Shown: one piece after another, positions 18,438-25,873 of the stretch
Layout: the number at the start of each line of letters is the position of its first letter
Numbering within the stretch: the first letter of the stretch is position 1
Position numbers and translations under genes: made by a program
Assembly (NCBI GenBank): GCA_016712415.1
Contig: JADJRC010000013.1
Span: 62,001 to 126,000 of the forward strand
Direction of reading: 5' to 3'
Source: Lewinellaceae bacterium
GTDB lineage: Bacteria; Bacteroidota; Bacteroidia; Chitinophagales; Saprospiraceae
Length of the DNA: 64,000 nucleotides
The notes under the pieces: model-generated
What the model saw: only the letters and a program-made list of their open reading frames with translations
Told to the model about the DNA's origin: nothing
Database searches by the model: none

Positions 18438-18517
18438 GAAACAGGCTAAGGTCCTTGTTCCTTCAACCGAAGGACTAAGCGTAGAAGACGTATGGGCTCT
18501 CCTAAAAGCCCTGTTTC
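18438..18517. other. Multi-hairpin structured segment, possible RNA-element remnant
   Basis: Outer arms GAAACAGG (18438-18445) and CCTGTTTC (18510-18517) enclose inner hairpins (GGTCCTT...AAGGAC and GGGCTCTCCTAAAAGCCC). This closed multi-branch shape suggests a folded RNA, possibly a group II intron domain, but I cannot assign it. Next to it lies the GC artefact. From there to 18822 no gene is supported. Confidence 0.3.
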
Positions 18518-18822
18518 CATGCCACGCTTGACAGCCCGGCCTGGCCTGCCAAAACGACTCACGCCCGGCTTGCCGCGGGACTGTACACAACTACCACTAC
18601 CAAACCCTGAACGTTGAAAATCAATCAGTTCCAAATTCTAAAACCAATTTGAATCGTTCCCTCGTTGCGCCCAGCCAGCGGGCCATTTGTTTGATTGGCT
18701 CGCCAAGGCGGGTCAGTAGCAAAGGAAAAGTGTCTGCAAATCCGCGGGGGGGCCCCAGGGCTCTCGGGTTCCTGTCATGGTGGTACGTGTTTAGGTGTAA
18801 GCAACCCAAACGTCGCTTTTAT

Positions 18823-18993
18823 TTAATTGCCAAAACTATCTTCACGACCATTGTATATCAATCCTGCAAGAAAAAGTATCCATCCAATGACGACAATAAC
18901 CGTGTTACTACTCGTTTTTAGGTAATCGCCAAATATTGACACACCGATTGCAACACCTAAATTGAAAATTGCAGGAAGCCAGAAATTTCCCAT
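18823..18993 (-). CDS. Small two-TM membrane protein
   Basis: A 56-residue frame from MGNFWLPAIFNLGVAIGVSI. It contains two hydrophobic segments (residues about 4-21 and 29-48, VIVVIGWILFLAGLIYN) separated by a short polar turn (GDYLKTSSNT). An upstream in-frame ATG would add 15 residues. No family is recognised. Its codon use is AT-richer than the core genes, in line with the island. Confidence 0.45.
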   Translation of the reverse strand: MGNFWLPAIFNLGVAIGVSIFGDYLKTSSNTVIVVIGWILFLAGLIYNGREDSFGN

Positions 18994-19313
18994 GATATAA
19001 AAGAATTTTAATTCAAATATGGTATGAAACCAAGACATTCAAAAATATAGCCAAATTCCTTTAAAAAGCAAAAAGAGTAAAAGAACCAATCGAAAACCTT
19101 ACGCCTTACTGCAAGAATGCAAAGGCTAAATTTGCGTCGGTTTCCCTGCACATGCCAATTACTAATGTACAGTAAAATAGAAACGGCTTTGGACGGGTGA
19201 AAGGACACGAATCAAAACGGCGCCAGAAAAGGCAAAGAGAGGGAAAAGGCTGGTTGTCCTTTACGCTATACTTGAAAGCCATTTTCTTAGCGCGTGAATT
19301 GAAAAAGTAGAGC
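18994..19313. other. AT-rich intergenic stretch
   Basis: Nothing recognisable is seen between the small membrane protein and the DUF3800 gene. It should contain the DUF3800 promoter. Confidence 0.4.
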
Positions 19314-20101
19314 ATGAATCATTTACTAATTCAAGATAATCACCGCTTTCTGGACGAAGCGGGCGACACGACCTTTTACGGAAAAGGCAAAGTGCCGATT
19401 ATTGGGCAAAATGGCGTTTCGTTGTGCTTTATTCTTGGCATGGTCAAATTCAAAGAGCCGTTACCGATTTTGCGTCAGCGAATCGTTGACCTCCAAAACC
19501 AGATAGTTACCGACCCGTATCTCTGTGAAGTTCCGAGTATTAACAAAAAAAGTAAAAGAAGGCGGGTTTTACTTCCGCTACCGACGACGTGCCGGAAGTG
19601 CGCAAGGTGTTTTACGATTTTATCGCCTCCGTTGATTGCAGTTTTGAAGCCTACGTCGGTCGAAAAATCCCTCCTTTGTACGAAACCAAACACAACGGCA
19701 AAGAGGCAGAGTTTTACGCCGATCTGCTTTCGCACTTGCTGAAAAACAAATTGAGTAAAAAAGGAAAATTGGTGCTGAATATCGCCAGTAGGGGCAAGAC
19801 CACCCGCAACAACAATTTGCAGATGGCATTGACGAAAGCCCAAACCCAAAACAAGGGAAAATCCGTGACGACACAAGTAGTGTTCAACGTGCAAAACCAC
19901 CGCGTCGAGCCTTTGATAAATGTGGCCGACTACTTTTGTTGGTCAATCCAACGGGTTTTTGAGCGGGGGGAACTACGGTACTACAACTTTTTAAAAGACC
20001 GGGTTTCGTTGATCGTGGACTTGTACGACAGTAAAAACTACTTCAATTCGCAAAATTACTACACGCCAAAACGACCGCTCACCGCCGCCAATAAGGCATA
20101 A
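19314..20101 (+). pseudogene. DUF3800 family protein, frameshifted
   Basis: The N-terminus carries the family hallmark HRFLDEAGDTTFYG, an acidic metal-site-like motif in a proposed RNase H-like fold, then VSLCFILGMVKF. The frame is lost at the A7 run at 19545-19551, and removing one base gives INKKVKEGGFYF. A second break at about 19574-19578 leads into DDVPEVRKVFYDFIASVDCS. The rest includes NVADYFCWSIQRVFERGELR, the conserved C-terminal part of the family with the second acidic site. DUF3800 genes are frequent in mobile elements and defence islands. Two breaks 25 bp apart suggest real decay, although the first is a homopolymer. Confidence 0.75.
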
Positions 20102-20343
20102 ACAAAAAAAGCCCGCTACTGCACTAAGAAGGATACCCTTCAACGACGTGGAGTCGGAGTTCATGCAGAGAAGGCGTTACAAAGATAACACATTTTTCCG
20201 AAAATCGGACAAATAAGACAACGGTAAAAGGTCTGACAAAATGAGAGCGCCAAGCCGCCCGGCGTAAAATAGTACCCCGCGTTTTCATTCGCACCGGGCG
20301 GCGTTACGAGTGCCGTCACACCTGCTTTCATTTGTTCGGGCAA
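20102..20343. other. Intergenic island DNA with a minus-strand promoter-like signal
   Basis: On the minus strand TATCTTTG (near 20177-20184) is an exact TAnnTTTG box, with a TTG about 25 bp upstream. The only frame below it is a short ORF opposite the DUF3800 3' end (start near 20164, MNSDSTSLKGILLSAVAGFF). It may be the remains of a gene truncated by the island. Confidence 0.3.
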
Positions 20344-20500
20344 GGGGTGAAGCGAGTACTGTTCGTCAGGTCAGAACCTTGCCGCCGGCTTCCTTCAGAT
20401 TCCACCTCTTAGTGGACACCCTTGCCTTTGGCTAACACTCCTCGCTGTCAAGCGTGTAGCGGACTTGCACCGCCAAGTTATCGCCCATGCTGGGCGCAAT
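20344..20500 (-). mobile_element. Group II intron 5' fragment (domain I) downstream of the tRNA-Leu terminator
   Basis: On the minus strand the sequence starts near 20500 with GCGCCCAGCATGGGCG. It continues with GGTGCAAGTCCGCTACA, GACAGCGAGGAGTGTTAGCC, AGAGGTGGAATCTGAAGG and AAGCCGGCGGCAAGG. These are the usual words of bacterial group II intron domain I, right after the 5' end GUGCGCCC. Homology ends near 20340. No intron-encoded reverse transcriptase or domain V is visible, so this is a truncated copy. It begins just after a Rho-independent terminator, the preferred insertion site of class C introns. Confidence 0.6.
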
Positions 20501-20538
20501 AAAAAAGGACTTCCCAGATTTGCAATCTGAAAAGTCCA
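20501..20538 (-). terminator. Terminator of tRNA-Leu
   Basis: On the minus strand the hairpin GGACTT...AAGTCC, with an inner AGATTGCAAATCT stem, is followed by TTTTTT. Confidence 0.85.
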
Positions 20539-20544
20539 GTAAAG

Positions 20545-20628
20545 TGACCACGACTGGAGTCGAACCAGCACATCCGTAAGGACACTACCCCCTCAAAGTA
20601 GCGCGTCTACCAATTCCGCCACGTGGCC
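20545..20628 (-). tRNA. tRNA-Leu (GAG)
   Basis: The cloverleaf is complete and of class II. The acceptor GGCCACG pairs with CGTGGTC (one G-U) with discriminator A. The D-arm contains GGCGGAATTGGTAGACGC. The anticodon stem CTACT pairs with GGTAG (first pair inside the loop is T-G) and the loop TTGAGGG reads GAG. A long variable arm (TGTCC...GGATG) precedes the T-arm GGTTCGACTCC. CCA is not encoded. It lies between dnaJ and the island. Confidence 0.93.
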
Positions 20629-20721
20629 AAAAATCTGTTTTTGATTAAAGCGGGTGCAAAGGTAATATCGTTTGCAGAATTTCCCCAATAAGGAATAAAA
20701 AAAAGGTTGGGAGCAGATAAC

Positions 20722-21885
20722 CTACCCAAACACATCTTTCACCCGGTCAAAGAAGCTCTTGTCTTCCTTACCCGGTGTCGGCTGGAAATTGGGCATATCG
20801 CGCAGTTGTTCCATCAGCCGGCGCTCTTCTTCGGTCAGTTTTTTGGGTATCCAGACATTGACATGGATCAACTGATCGCCGCGGCGATAGCTCTGGAGCG
20901 CGGGCAGGCCCTTGTCTTTCAGGCGGAAAATCTTGCCCGACTGGGTGCCGGCGGGCACGGTGATGCGTGCGCGACCGTCGAGTGTGGGCACTTCGATTTT
21001 AGCGCCGACGGCAGCATCTGCTATGTTGATAAACAGCTCGTAAATGATGTTATTCCCTTCGCGGGTAAAATCGTCATGCGGGGCCTCCTCGACCGTGATC
21101 AGCAGGTCGCCGGGCGAACCGCCTTTGGCGCCCGCATTGCCCCTGCCCGACATGGACAGTTGGATGCCTTCATGAACGCCGGCGGGGATATCCACGTCGA
21201 TCGTTTCTTCTCCGAATACACGGCCGTCGCCTTTACAGACGTTGCAGGGGGACTTGATGGTCTGGCCGGAGCCGCTGCAGGTGGGGCAGGTTGTGGCGGT
21301 CTGCATCATGCCGAAGGGCGTTTGCGTCACGCGGTTGACCATACCGGAACCCCGGCAGGTGCCGCAGGTGTCAATCGAACTCTTGTCGCGCGCGCCCGAC
21401 CCGCCACAGGTATTGCAGGTCACCTGTTTACGCACCTTTATCTTTTTGTTGACGCCCGAGGCGATCTCTTCGAGGGTCATCTTCACCTTGATGCGCAGGT
21501 TGGACCCCCGTTCACCGCGCGCACGGCCGCCGCTTCTGCCGCCGCCGCGGCCCCGCCCGAAGAACTCGCCGAAAATATCGTCGGTCTCAAAACCGAAATG
21601 CCGCAGGATATCATCCATGTCCATGCCCTGGAAACCGCCGGCGCCGCCGGGACCATTGTTGTCCACGCCGGCATGGCCGTAGTTGTCGTAGCGGGCCCGT
21701 TTGTCGGGGTTGCTCAACACGTCGTAGGCCTCCGCAGCTTCCTTGAATTTATCTTCCGCAGTTTTATCCCCCGCATTGCGGTCGGGGTGGTGCTCCAGCG
21801 CCTTTTTGCGGTAGGCCTTTTTTATATCGTCGGCACTGGCATTTTTCGCTACGCCCAGCACCTCGTAATAGTCTCTTTTTGACAT
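20722..21885 (-). CDS. dnaJ: Chaperone protein DnaJ
   Basis: DnaJ delivers clients to DnaK and stimulates its ATPase. The protein is 387 residues with all classical parts. The J-domain (residues 4-68) has the HPD motif in LEHHPDRNAG. A Gly/Phe region follows (GHAGVDNNGPGGAGGF). The zinc-binding region has four CxxCxGxG repeats (CNTCGGSG, CGTCRGSG, CPTCSGSG, CNVCKGDG). The C-terminal substrate-binding domains come last (VDIPAGVHEGIQLSMSGRGNAG). It lies 39 bp downstream of grpE in the same operon. Confidence 0.98.
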   Translation of the reverse strand: MSKRDYYEVLGVAKNASADDIKKAYRKKALEHHPDRNAGDKTAEDKFKEAAEAYDVLSNPDKRARYDNYGHAGVDNNGPGGAGGFQGMDMDDILRHFGFETDDIFGEFFGRGRGGGRSGGRARGERGSNLRIKVKMTLEEIASGVNKKIKVRKQVTCNTCGGSGARDKSSIDTCGTCRGSGMVNRVTQTPFGMMQTATTCPTCSGSGQTIKSPCNVCKGDGRVFGEETIDVDIPAGVHEGIQLSMSGRGNAGAKGGSPGDLLITVEEAPHDDFTREGNNIIYELFINIADAAVGAKIEVPTLDGRARITVPAGTQSGKIFRLKDKGLPALQSYRRGDQLIHVNVWIPKKLTEEERRLMEQLRDMPNFQPTPGKEDKSFFDRVKDVFG

Positions 21886-21924
21886 AAGTTTTTGTCCTTG
21901 ACTTTGAAAATCGTCATTTCGTCA

Positions 21925-22479
21925 TTATTTCCCCACGACTACCTTGGCGAAGCGGATGATGCGCTCGCCCAGGGTGTAACCTGGTTCGAGAATATCTACA
22001 ATTTTTCCTTTCAGGTCATCGGAAGCTGCCGGAATCTCGGCTACTGCCTCGTGAATATCCGGATCAAACGCATCTCCTGTCTTGGTATCAAGCGCGACGA
22101 GTCCCTTATGCTTCAGCGTATTGACCAGTTTTTGATGGATCAGGGCAGTGCCTTCCGTCAGGCTGTCGTTCTTGTCGGCCCTGTCAAAATCATCCAACAC
22201 GGGCAAAAGGGATGACAGGATGTCACGACCGGCTGTCTGGATAAGTTCCATACGTTCCTTCGCGGCGTGGCGCTTGAAATTTTCAAAATCCGAAAACAGG
22301 TACAGGTATTTGTTCCGGCTTTCGTCGAGCTGCGCCTGCAGTTCGCTAATTTTATCGTCGTTTTCGTTGTTCAACGGCTGTTCTTCGGTCAAGGTTTCCT
22401 GTTCTTCAGTGCTTTCCTGATCGGGCATATTGGTTTTCTTTTCCGCCATATCGAATATCTTTTTGAGTGTTTTTTTCAT
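21925..22479 (-). CDS. grpE: Nucleotide exchange factor GrpE
   Basis: GrpE releases ADP from DnaK. The 184-residue protein has an acidic disordered N-terminus (NMPDQESTEEQETLTEEQ), a long dimerising helix (DKISELQAQLDESRNKYLYL, then FENFKRHAAKERMEL) and the C-terminal beta-wing domain with DPDIHEAVAEIPA and GRVL-like GKIVDILEPGYTLGERIIRF. The start ATG is at complement 22477-22479. It is followed by dnaJ. dnaK is not in this window. Confidence 0.97.
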   Translation of the reverse strand: MKKTLKKIFDMAEKKTNMPDQESTEEQETLTEEQPLNNENDDKISELQAQLDESRNKYLYLFSDFENFKRHAAKERMELIQTAGRDILSSLLPVLDDFDRADKNDSLTEGTALIHQKLVNTLKHKGLVALDTKTGDAFDPDIHEAVAEIPAASDDLKGKIVDILEPGYTLGERIIRFAKVVVGK

Positions 22480-22564
22480 CGGTTCGCGGTTTTACGCGTT
22501 TGGGAAGGCATATCCGGAACGCTATCACAATTTTTATGCCCCTGCCTGGAATAATGCCATTTTG

Positions 22565-23080
22565 TCAGCGGCCGGCAAGGCGCTCCGACAGGGTCTTTTC
22601 GATCTGTTCGGGCGGCATATTGACGTCGATAATCGTGGCGTCGGGGTCGAGCAGAAAAGTAGTCGGAATGGATTTGATGTTGAACATTTGAGATATGCCG
22701 CCACTAAAGCTGTGCGGTTCCATGGCGTGCCAGGGCCACACCATGCCGTCTTGCTGTATGGCACGACGCCACGATTTTTCGTTGGCTTCCAGGCCGATGC
22801 TCATGATGCTGAACCCCTGTTGTTGAAAGCGTTGGTAAATTTCCGCCAGGGCCGGGTTTTCGGCACGACAGGGTCCGCACCAGCTGCCCCAAAACTGCAA
22901 GAGGGCATAATGGCCGTCCAGGTCACTGCGCTGCGCCTTGCAGCCGTCGATCAGCGTCACTTCAAAATCCGGCGCCTTGTCGCCCATCCGGAAATTGGGC
23001 TGCCGGTACCGGTACCACAACACCGCGATGGCAACGGCCAGCAGGAGCAGACCAATTCGGGAAATCATCGTTTTATTCAT
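22565..23080 (-). CDS. TlpA/ResA-like membrane-anchored thioredoxin
   Basis: This thiol-disulfide oxidoreductase is probably held in the inner membrane with its catalytic domain outside. The start MNKTMISRIGLLLLAVAIAV (171 residues) gives an uncleaved N-terminal anchor. The active site is WGSWCGPCRAENPAL (CGPC). The cis-Pro loop is SIPTTFLLDPDATIID. The AhpC/TSA-type start GDKAPDFEVTLIDG is clear. Likely roles are cytochrome c maturation or repair of oxidised proteins. A longer frame begins 12 codons upstream but starts before the anchor and is less likely. Confidence 0.9.
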   Translation of the reverse strand: MNKTMISRIGLLLLAVAIAVLWYRYRQPNFRMGDKAPDFEVTLIDGCKAQRSDLDGHYALLQFWGSWCGPCRAENPALAEIYQRFQQQGFSIMSIGLEANEKSWRRAIQQDGMVWPWHAMEPHSFSGGISQMFNIKSIPTTFLLDPDATIIDVNMPPEQIEKTLSERLAGR

Positions 23081-23135
23081 ACTGGCTAAAATAAATTCAA
23101 TCGCAAATATCCGCAACGCAACCCGGACAAGGCCC

Positions 23136-23143
23136 TACTTTTG
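23136..23143 (+). promoter_or_regulatory. -7 promoter box of the flavin-reductase-like gene
   Basis: TACTTTTG is an exact TAnnTTTG match, 35 bp before the ATG at 23179. Confidence 0.5.
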
Positions 23144-23178
23144 GGTCGTTTTTAAAAATAGTCAACATTCCTGCATCC

Positions 23179-24066
23179 ATGCTGAAGATCGACCCGACCC
23201 GGATCGCCACCAAAGACCTCCACCAGTTCATCCTGGGCGCCGTGGCGCCAAGACCCATTGCGTTTGCCAGCACCATCAGTACCGACGGTGTGCCCAACCT
23301 CGCGCCCTACAGTTTTTTCAACGCCTTCAGCAGCAACCCGCCGATCCTGATCTTTTCCTCCAACCGTCGCGTAGCCAATAACACTACCAAAGACACGCTG
23401 AAAAACGCAGAAGACACGGGAGAAGTAGTGATAAACGTCGTTTCGCACCATATTGTTCGGCAAATGGCGGTAGCGAGTATCGAGTATGGCGCCGAGATAA
23501 ATGAATTCGAAAAAGCGGGGTTCACCCCCCTGCCATCGGAAATGGTAAAGCCGTTTCGGGTGGCGGAGAGCCCGGTACATATGGAATGCAAGGTGGAAAA
23601 GATACTGCCCCTGGGCGAGATGGGCGGTGCAGGCAACCTCGTCGTTTGCAGGATCGTGCTGATGCACATTGCCGAATCGGTGCTGAACGAAAAGGGCCGC
23701 ATCGACCCGCACAAGATCGATCTGATGGGCCGCATGGGGCGTTTTTACTATGTCAGGGCCAGCGGCGCTGCCATAGAAGAGATTGAGCAGGTAGTCACCG
23801 TTATCGGGATCGGTTTTGACGGATTGCCGCCCGGCATCCGGGACAGCCGCATCCTGACCGGCAACAACCTGGGCCAGTTGGCCGGGCTCCCTGCCCTGCC
23901 GGACACAGCCGAAGCGATGGCGCTTGCCGCTACCGATGCCCGTGTACAGCAGATACTTTCCGGAAAGAACAGCATCCGGGAGCTGCACGCCTACGCCAAG
24001 GAGGCGCTCGATCGCAACGATCTTCAACTGGGCGCCCGGCTGGCCGTTCTGGCCACTACCCTGTAA
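23179..24066 (+). CDS. Flavin reductase-like, FMN-binding split-barrel protein
   Basis: This 295-residue protein belongs to the flavin reductase-like domain family. The first 200 residues show the split barrel: ILGAVAPRPIAFASTISTDG, NLAPYSFFNAFSSNPPILIF (FMN phosphate site), TGEVVINVVSHHIVRQMAVA, and a C-terminal MGRMGRFYYVRASG. A further 85 residues form a helical extension. Family members reduce flavin or act as FMN-dependent oxidoreductases in the cytoplasm. The natural substrate is unknown. It is transcribed alone, convergent with the following lipoprotein gene. Confidence 0.9.
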   Translation: MLKIDPTRIATKDLHQFILGAVAPRPIAFASTISTDGVPNLAPYSFFNAFSSNPPILIFSSNRRVANNTTKDTLKNAEDTGEVVINVVSHHIVRQMAVASIEYGAEINEFEKAGFTPLPSEMVKPFRVAESPVHMECKVEKILPLGEMGGAGNLVVCRIVLMHIAESVLNEKGRIDPHKIDLMGRMGRFYYVRASGAAIEEIEQVVTVIGIGFDGLPPGIRDSRILTGNNLGQLAGLPALPDTAEAMALAATDARVQQILSGKNSIRELHAYAKEALDRNDLQLGARLAVLATTL

Positions 24067-24078
24067 GGAAAGGGCGCC

Positions 24079-24528
24079 CTATTCCAGCACCTCGTCGAGC
24101 GTATCGTTGGGAAACAACATATCGCCTTTCTGGTCGGCATTGTCGGCAGGCGGTCCGTCGTCGAAAAAGGTGCGGCTGACGAGCCACTGCCCCTTTAGTC
24201 GCTTCAGCCCCAGGTGCCCGGGAATAGGCTCCCCGAGTTCGTCTTCAAAGTGATAGGTACAATAGGCCGAGTCGCCAAACACCTTGCATTCCAGGTTGAG
24301 CATGGTGTTGTTTTCCCACTCCAGGGTATCGCCGTTGCTGAAGGCCGCCAGTCCGTTGATATACTCCATGGCCTCGCCCGTACTCAGCAGGCGCGCGTCG
24401 TCGAAGCGGTTTTTATCGATAAATGCCTGCCATTGCCGGGCCACCTCTTCGGGTGGCAAATCGGGCTTGGCGGTACAGCAGGTGCAGATCAGCGCGATCA
24501 CAGCGCCGTAAAAAGCAATAATTTTCAT
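24079..24528 (-). CDS. DUF4878-like lipoprotein
   Basis: This small lipoprotein has 149 residues and signal MKIIAFYGAVIALICTCC. The mature part is an NTF2-like alpha+beta domain: PPEEVARQWQAFIDKNRFDDARLLST helix, then LECKVFGDSAYCTYHFEDE and GLKRLKGQWLVSRTFF strands. This is the pattern of DUF4878 and related NTF2-like lipoproteins. The role is unknown. An exact TACCTTTG promoter box lies 23-30 bp upstream. Confidence 0.7.
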   Translation of the reverse strand: MKIIAFYGAVIALICTCCTAKPDLPPEEVARQWQAFIDKNRFDDARLLSTGEAMEYINGLAAFSNGDTLEWENNTMLNLECKVFGDSAYCTYHFEDELGEPIPGHLGLKRLKGQWLVSRTFFDDGPPADNADQKGDMLFPNDTLDEVLE

Positions 24529-24550
24529 GGTACCTTGTAATATTATCCGG

Positions 24551-24558
24551 CAAAGGTA
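24551..24558 (-). promoter_or_regulatory. -7 promoter box of the DUF4878-like gene
   Basis: TACCTTTG on the minus strand, 22 bp before the start codon. Confidence 0.5.
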
Positions 24559-24596
24559 GCCGTAAAAAACGGTGAAAATTTTTTTTCAATAATCCT

Positions 24597-24627
24597 TGGT
24601 TTTCAGAAAGCGCTGCTTGTACATTTG
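24597..24627 (+). promoter_or_regulatory. Complete Bacteroidota promoter of the tRNA-like array
   Basis: TTG at 24597-24599 and TACATTTG at 24620-24627 are 20 bp apart, the usual spacing of the -33 and -7 elements. The predicted transcription start is just before the first array unit at 24647, so the array should be transcribed on the plus strand. Confidence 0.7.
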
Positions 24628-24646
24628 CAGCCGCTTAAGCAAAGAA

Positions 24647-25426
24647 GGGCGCATAGCTCAGCTGGTTCAGAGCATCCCGATCTTTCATCGGGAGGGTCGG
24701 AGGTTCGAATCAGTTTGAAATGATAATTTAGGGCGCATAGCTCAGCTGGTTCAGAGCATCCCGATCTTTCATCGGGAGGGTCGGAGGTTCGAATCAGATT
24801 GAAATGATAATTTAGGGCGCATAGCTCAGCTGGTTCAGAGCATCCCGATCTTTCATCGGGAGGGTCGGAGGTTCGAATCAGTTTGAAATGATAATTTAGG
24901 GCGCATAGCTCAGCTGGTTCAGAGCATCCCGATCTTTCATCGGGAGGGTCCGAGGTTCGAATCAGTTTGAAATGATAATTTAGGGCGCATAAGCCGAGTT
25001 TGGTTCAGAGCATCCCGATCTTTCATCGGGAGGGTCGGAGGTTCGAATCAGTTTGAAATGATAATTTAGGGCGCATAACTAGGCTGGTTCAGAGCATCCC
25101 GATCTTTCATCGGGAGGGTCGAGGTTCGAATCAGTTTGAAATGATAATTTAGGGCGCATAAACTGGTTCAGAGCATCCCGATCTTTCATCGGGAGGGTCC
25201 GAGGTTCGAATCAGTTTGAAATGATAATTTAGGGCGCATAACATCGCTGGTTCAGAGCATCCCGATCTTTCATCGGGAGGGTCCGAGGTTCGAATCAGTT
25301 TGAAATGATAATTTAGGGCGCAAGCCTGGTTCAGAGCATCCCGATCTTTCATCGGAGGGTCGAGGTTCAATGGAAGGGCGTTCCCCCGGAGGGTCGAGGT
25401 TCGAATCAGTTTGAAATGATAATTTA
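24647..25426 (+). repeat. Tandem array of nine tRNA-like units (about 84 bp each)
   Basis: Units start at 24647, 24731, 24815, 24899, 24983, 25069, 25152, 25232 and 25316. Each begins like a tRNA (GGGCGCATA, D-loop GGTTCAGAGC) and keeps a T-loop-like GGTTCGAATC. The anticodon arm is replaced by a perfect 7-bp stem with 5-nt loop (TCCCGAT-CTTTC-ATCGGGA). The tRNA 3' half is replaced by a linker (CAGTTTGAAATGATAATTTA), so no acceptor stem can form. Units 1-4 are almost identical. Units 5-9 differ mainly in a 3-10 nt segment of the D-arm 5' side. Unit 9 is 111 bp and contains a partial internal duplication. These are not functional tRNAs as written. Confidence 0.85.
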
Positions 25427-25505
25427 GGGCGCATAGCCCAGTTGGTTCAGAGCACCTGCCTTACGCATGAGGCAGGGGTCCGCGGTTCGAATCCGTGTGT
25501 GCCCA
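25427..25505 (+). tRNA. tRNA-like gene with an abnormal anticodon arm (Val-like body)
   Basis: The acceptor GGGCGCA pairs fully with TGTGCCC (one G-U). The T-arm CGCGG-TTCGAAT-CCGTG is good and the discriminator is A. The D-stem GCCC/GAGC has one mismatch. The anticodon arm is 22 nt instead of 17: CCTGCCT and AGGCAGG form 7 bp around the 8-nt loop TACGCATG. No canonical 7-nt loop with T33 can be drawn, though CCTGC-CTTAC recalls tRNA-Val(TAC). It ends the array and is followed by a terminator. It could be a degenerate tRNA or a tRNA-like RNA. Confidence 0.55.
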
Positions 25506-25509
25506 CAAA

Positions 25510-25536
25510 GGTCACCAATTCAATTGGTGGCCTTTT
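25510..25536 (+). terminator. Terminator after the tRNA-like gene
   Basis: Arms GGTCACCAATT and AATTGGTGGCC (one G-U) followed by TTTT. It is repeated identically 331 bp downstream. Confidence 0.8.
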
Positions 25537-25542
25537 GTGTTT

Positions 25543-25791
25543 ATGGCCTTCACCTACATCCTCTTTTCCGAACGGTTAGATAAATTTTACATCGGCCACA
25601 CAGAATCTTCAGTAGAAGAACGCCTGCAAAAACACCTTTCCAATCATGATGGATTCACTTCAAAGGCCAAAGACTGGCAAGTAGTTTTTATCCGGGAATT
25701 CGAAGACAAATCGGCCGCATTTGCATTTGAACGGAAGATAAAAAGTTGGAAATCAAGGGCTGCAATTGAAAAACTAATCAGCGGCGCATAG
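25543..25791 (+). CDS. GIY-YIG nuclease domain protein, copy 1
   Basis: A single-domain GIY-YIG endonuclease of 82 residues. The first motif is TYI (residues 4-6), the second FYIG (15-18), then helix residues VEERLQKHLSNHDGFT and the metal-ligand helix AFAFERKIKSWKSR. It resembles the short UPF0213-like members common in Bacteroidota. I start at the ATG 25543; the frame upstream runs back into the tRNA terminator. The last codons GGC GCA TAG are also the first bases of the next tRNA-like element. Possible roles are a selfish homing nuclease using tRNA genes as a target site, or DNA repair; neither is shown. Confidence 0.88.
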   Translation: MAFTYILFSERLDKFYIGHTESSVEERLQKHLSNHDGFTSKAKDWQVVFIREFEDKSAAFAFERKIKSWKSRAAIEKLISGA

Positions 25792-25836
25792 ATCAGATGG
25801 TCCAGAGCATCCGCGGTTCGAATCCGTGTGTGCCCA
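25783..25836 (+). ncRNA. tRNA lacking the anticodon arm, copy 1
   Basis: GGCGCA-TA, a D-arm (GATC...GAGC, one mismatch), then directly the T-arm CGCGG-TTCGAAT-CCGTG and acceptor 3' strand TGTGCCC-A. The whole anticodon and variable arms are missing compared with the tRNA at 25427. It overlaps the stop codon of the GIY-YIG gene. Confidence 0.7.
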
Positions 25837-25840
25837 CAAA

Positions 25841-25867
25841 GGTCACCAATTCAATTGGTGGCCTTTT
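25841..25867 (+). terminator. Terminator in the second module
   Basis: Exact copy of the hairpin and T-tract at 25510-25536. Confidence 0.75.
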
Positions 25868-25873
25868 GTGTTT

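Noticed and set aside
18141..18590. Gly/Pro-rich proteins in both directions
   Set aside because: They are translations of the G/C homopolymer block, which is probably not real sequence.
16870..20628. Integrative element with tRNA-Leu as att site
   Set aside because: No integrase is visible and I found no copy of the tRNA 3' end at the far side of the island.
25149..25370. 73-residue reading frame on the minus strand in the tRNA-like array
   Set aside because: The protein is an internal repeat produced by the tandem DNA repeat; it has no other support.
24647..25426. CRISPR array or cluster of functional tRNAs
   Set aside because: Repeats are about 70 nt with inserts of 3-10 nt, no cas genes are present, and the units cannot form an acceptor stem.
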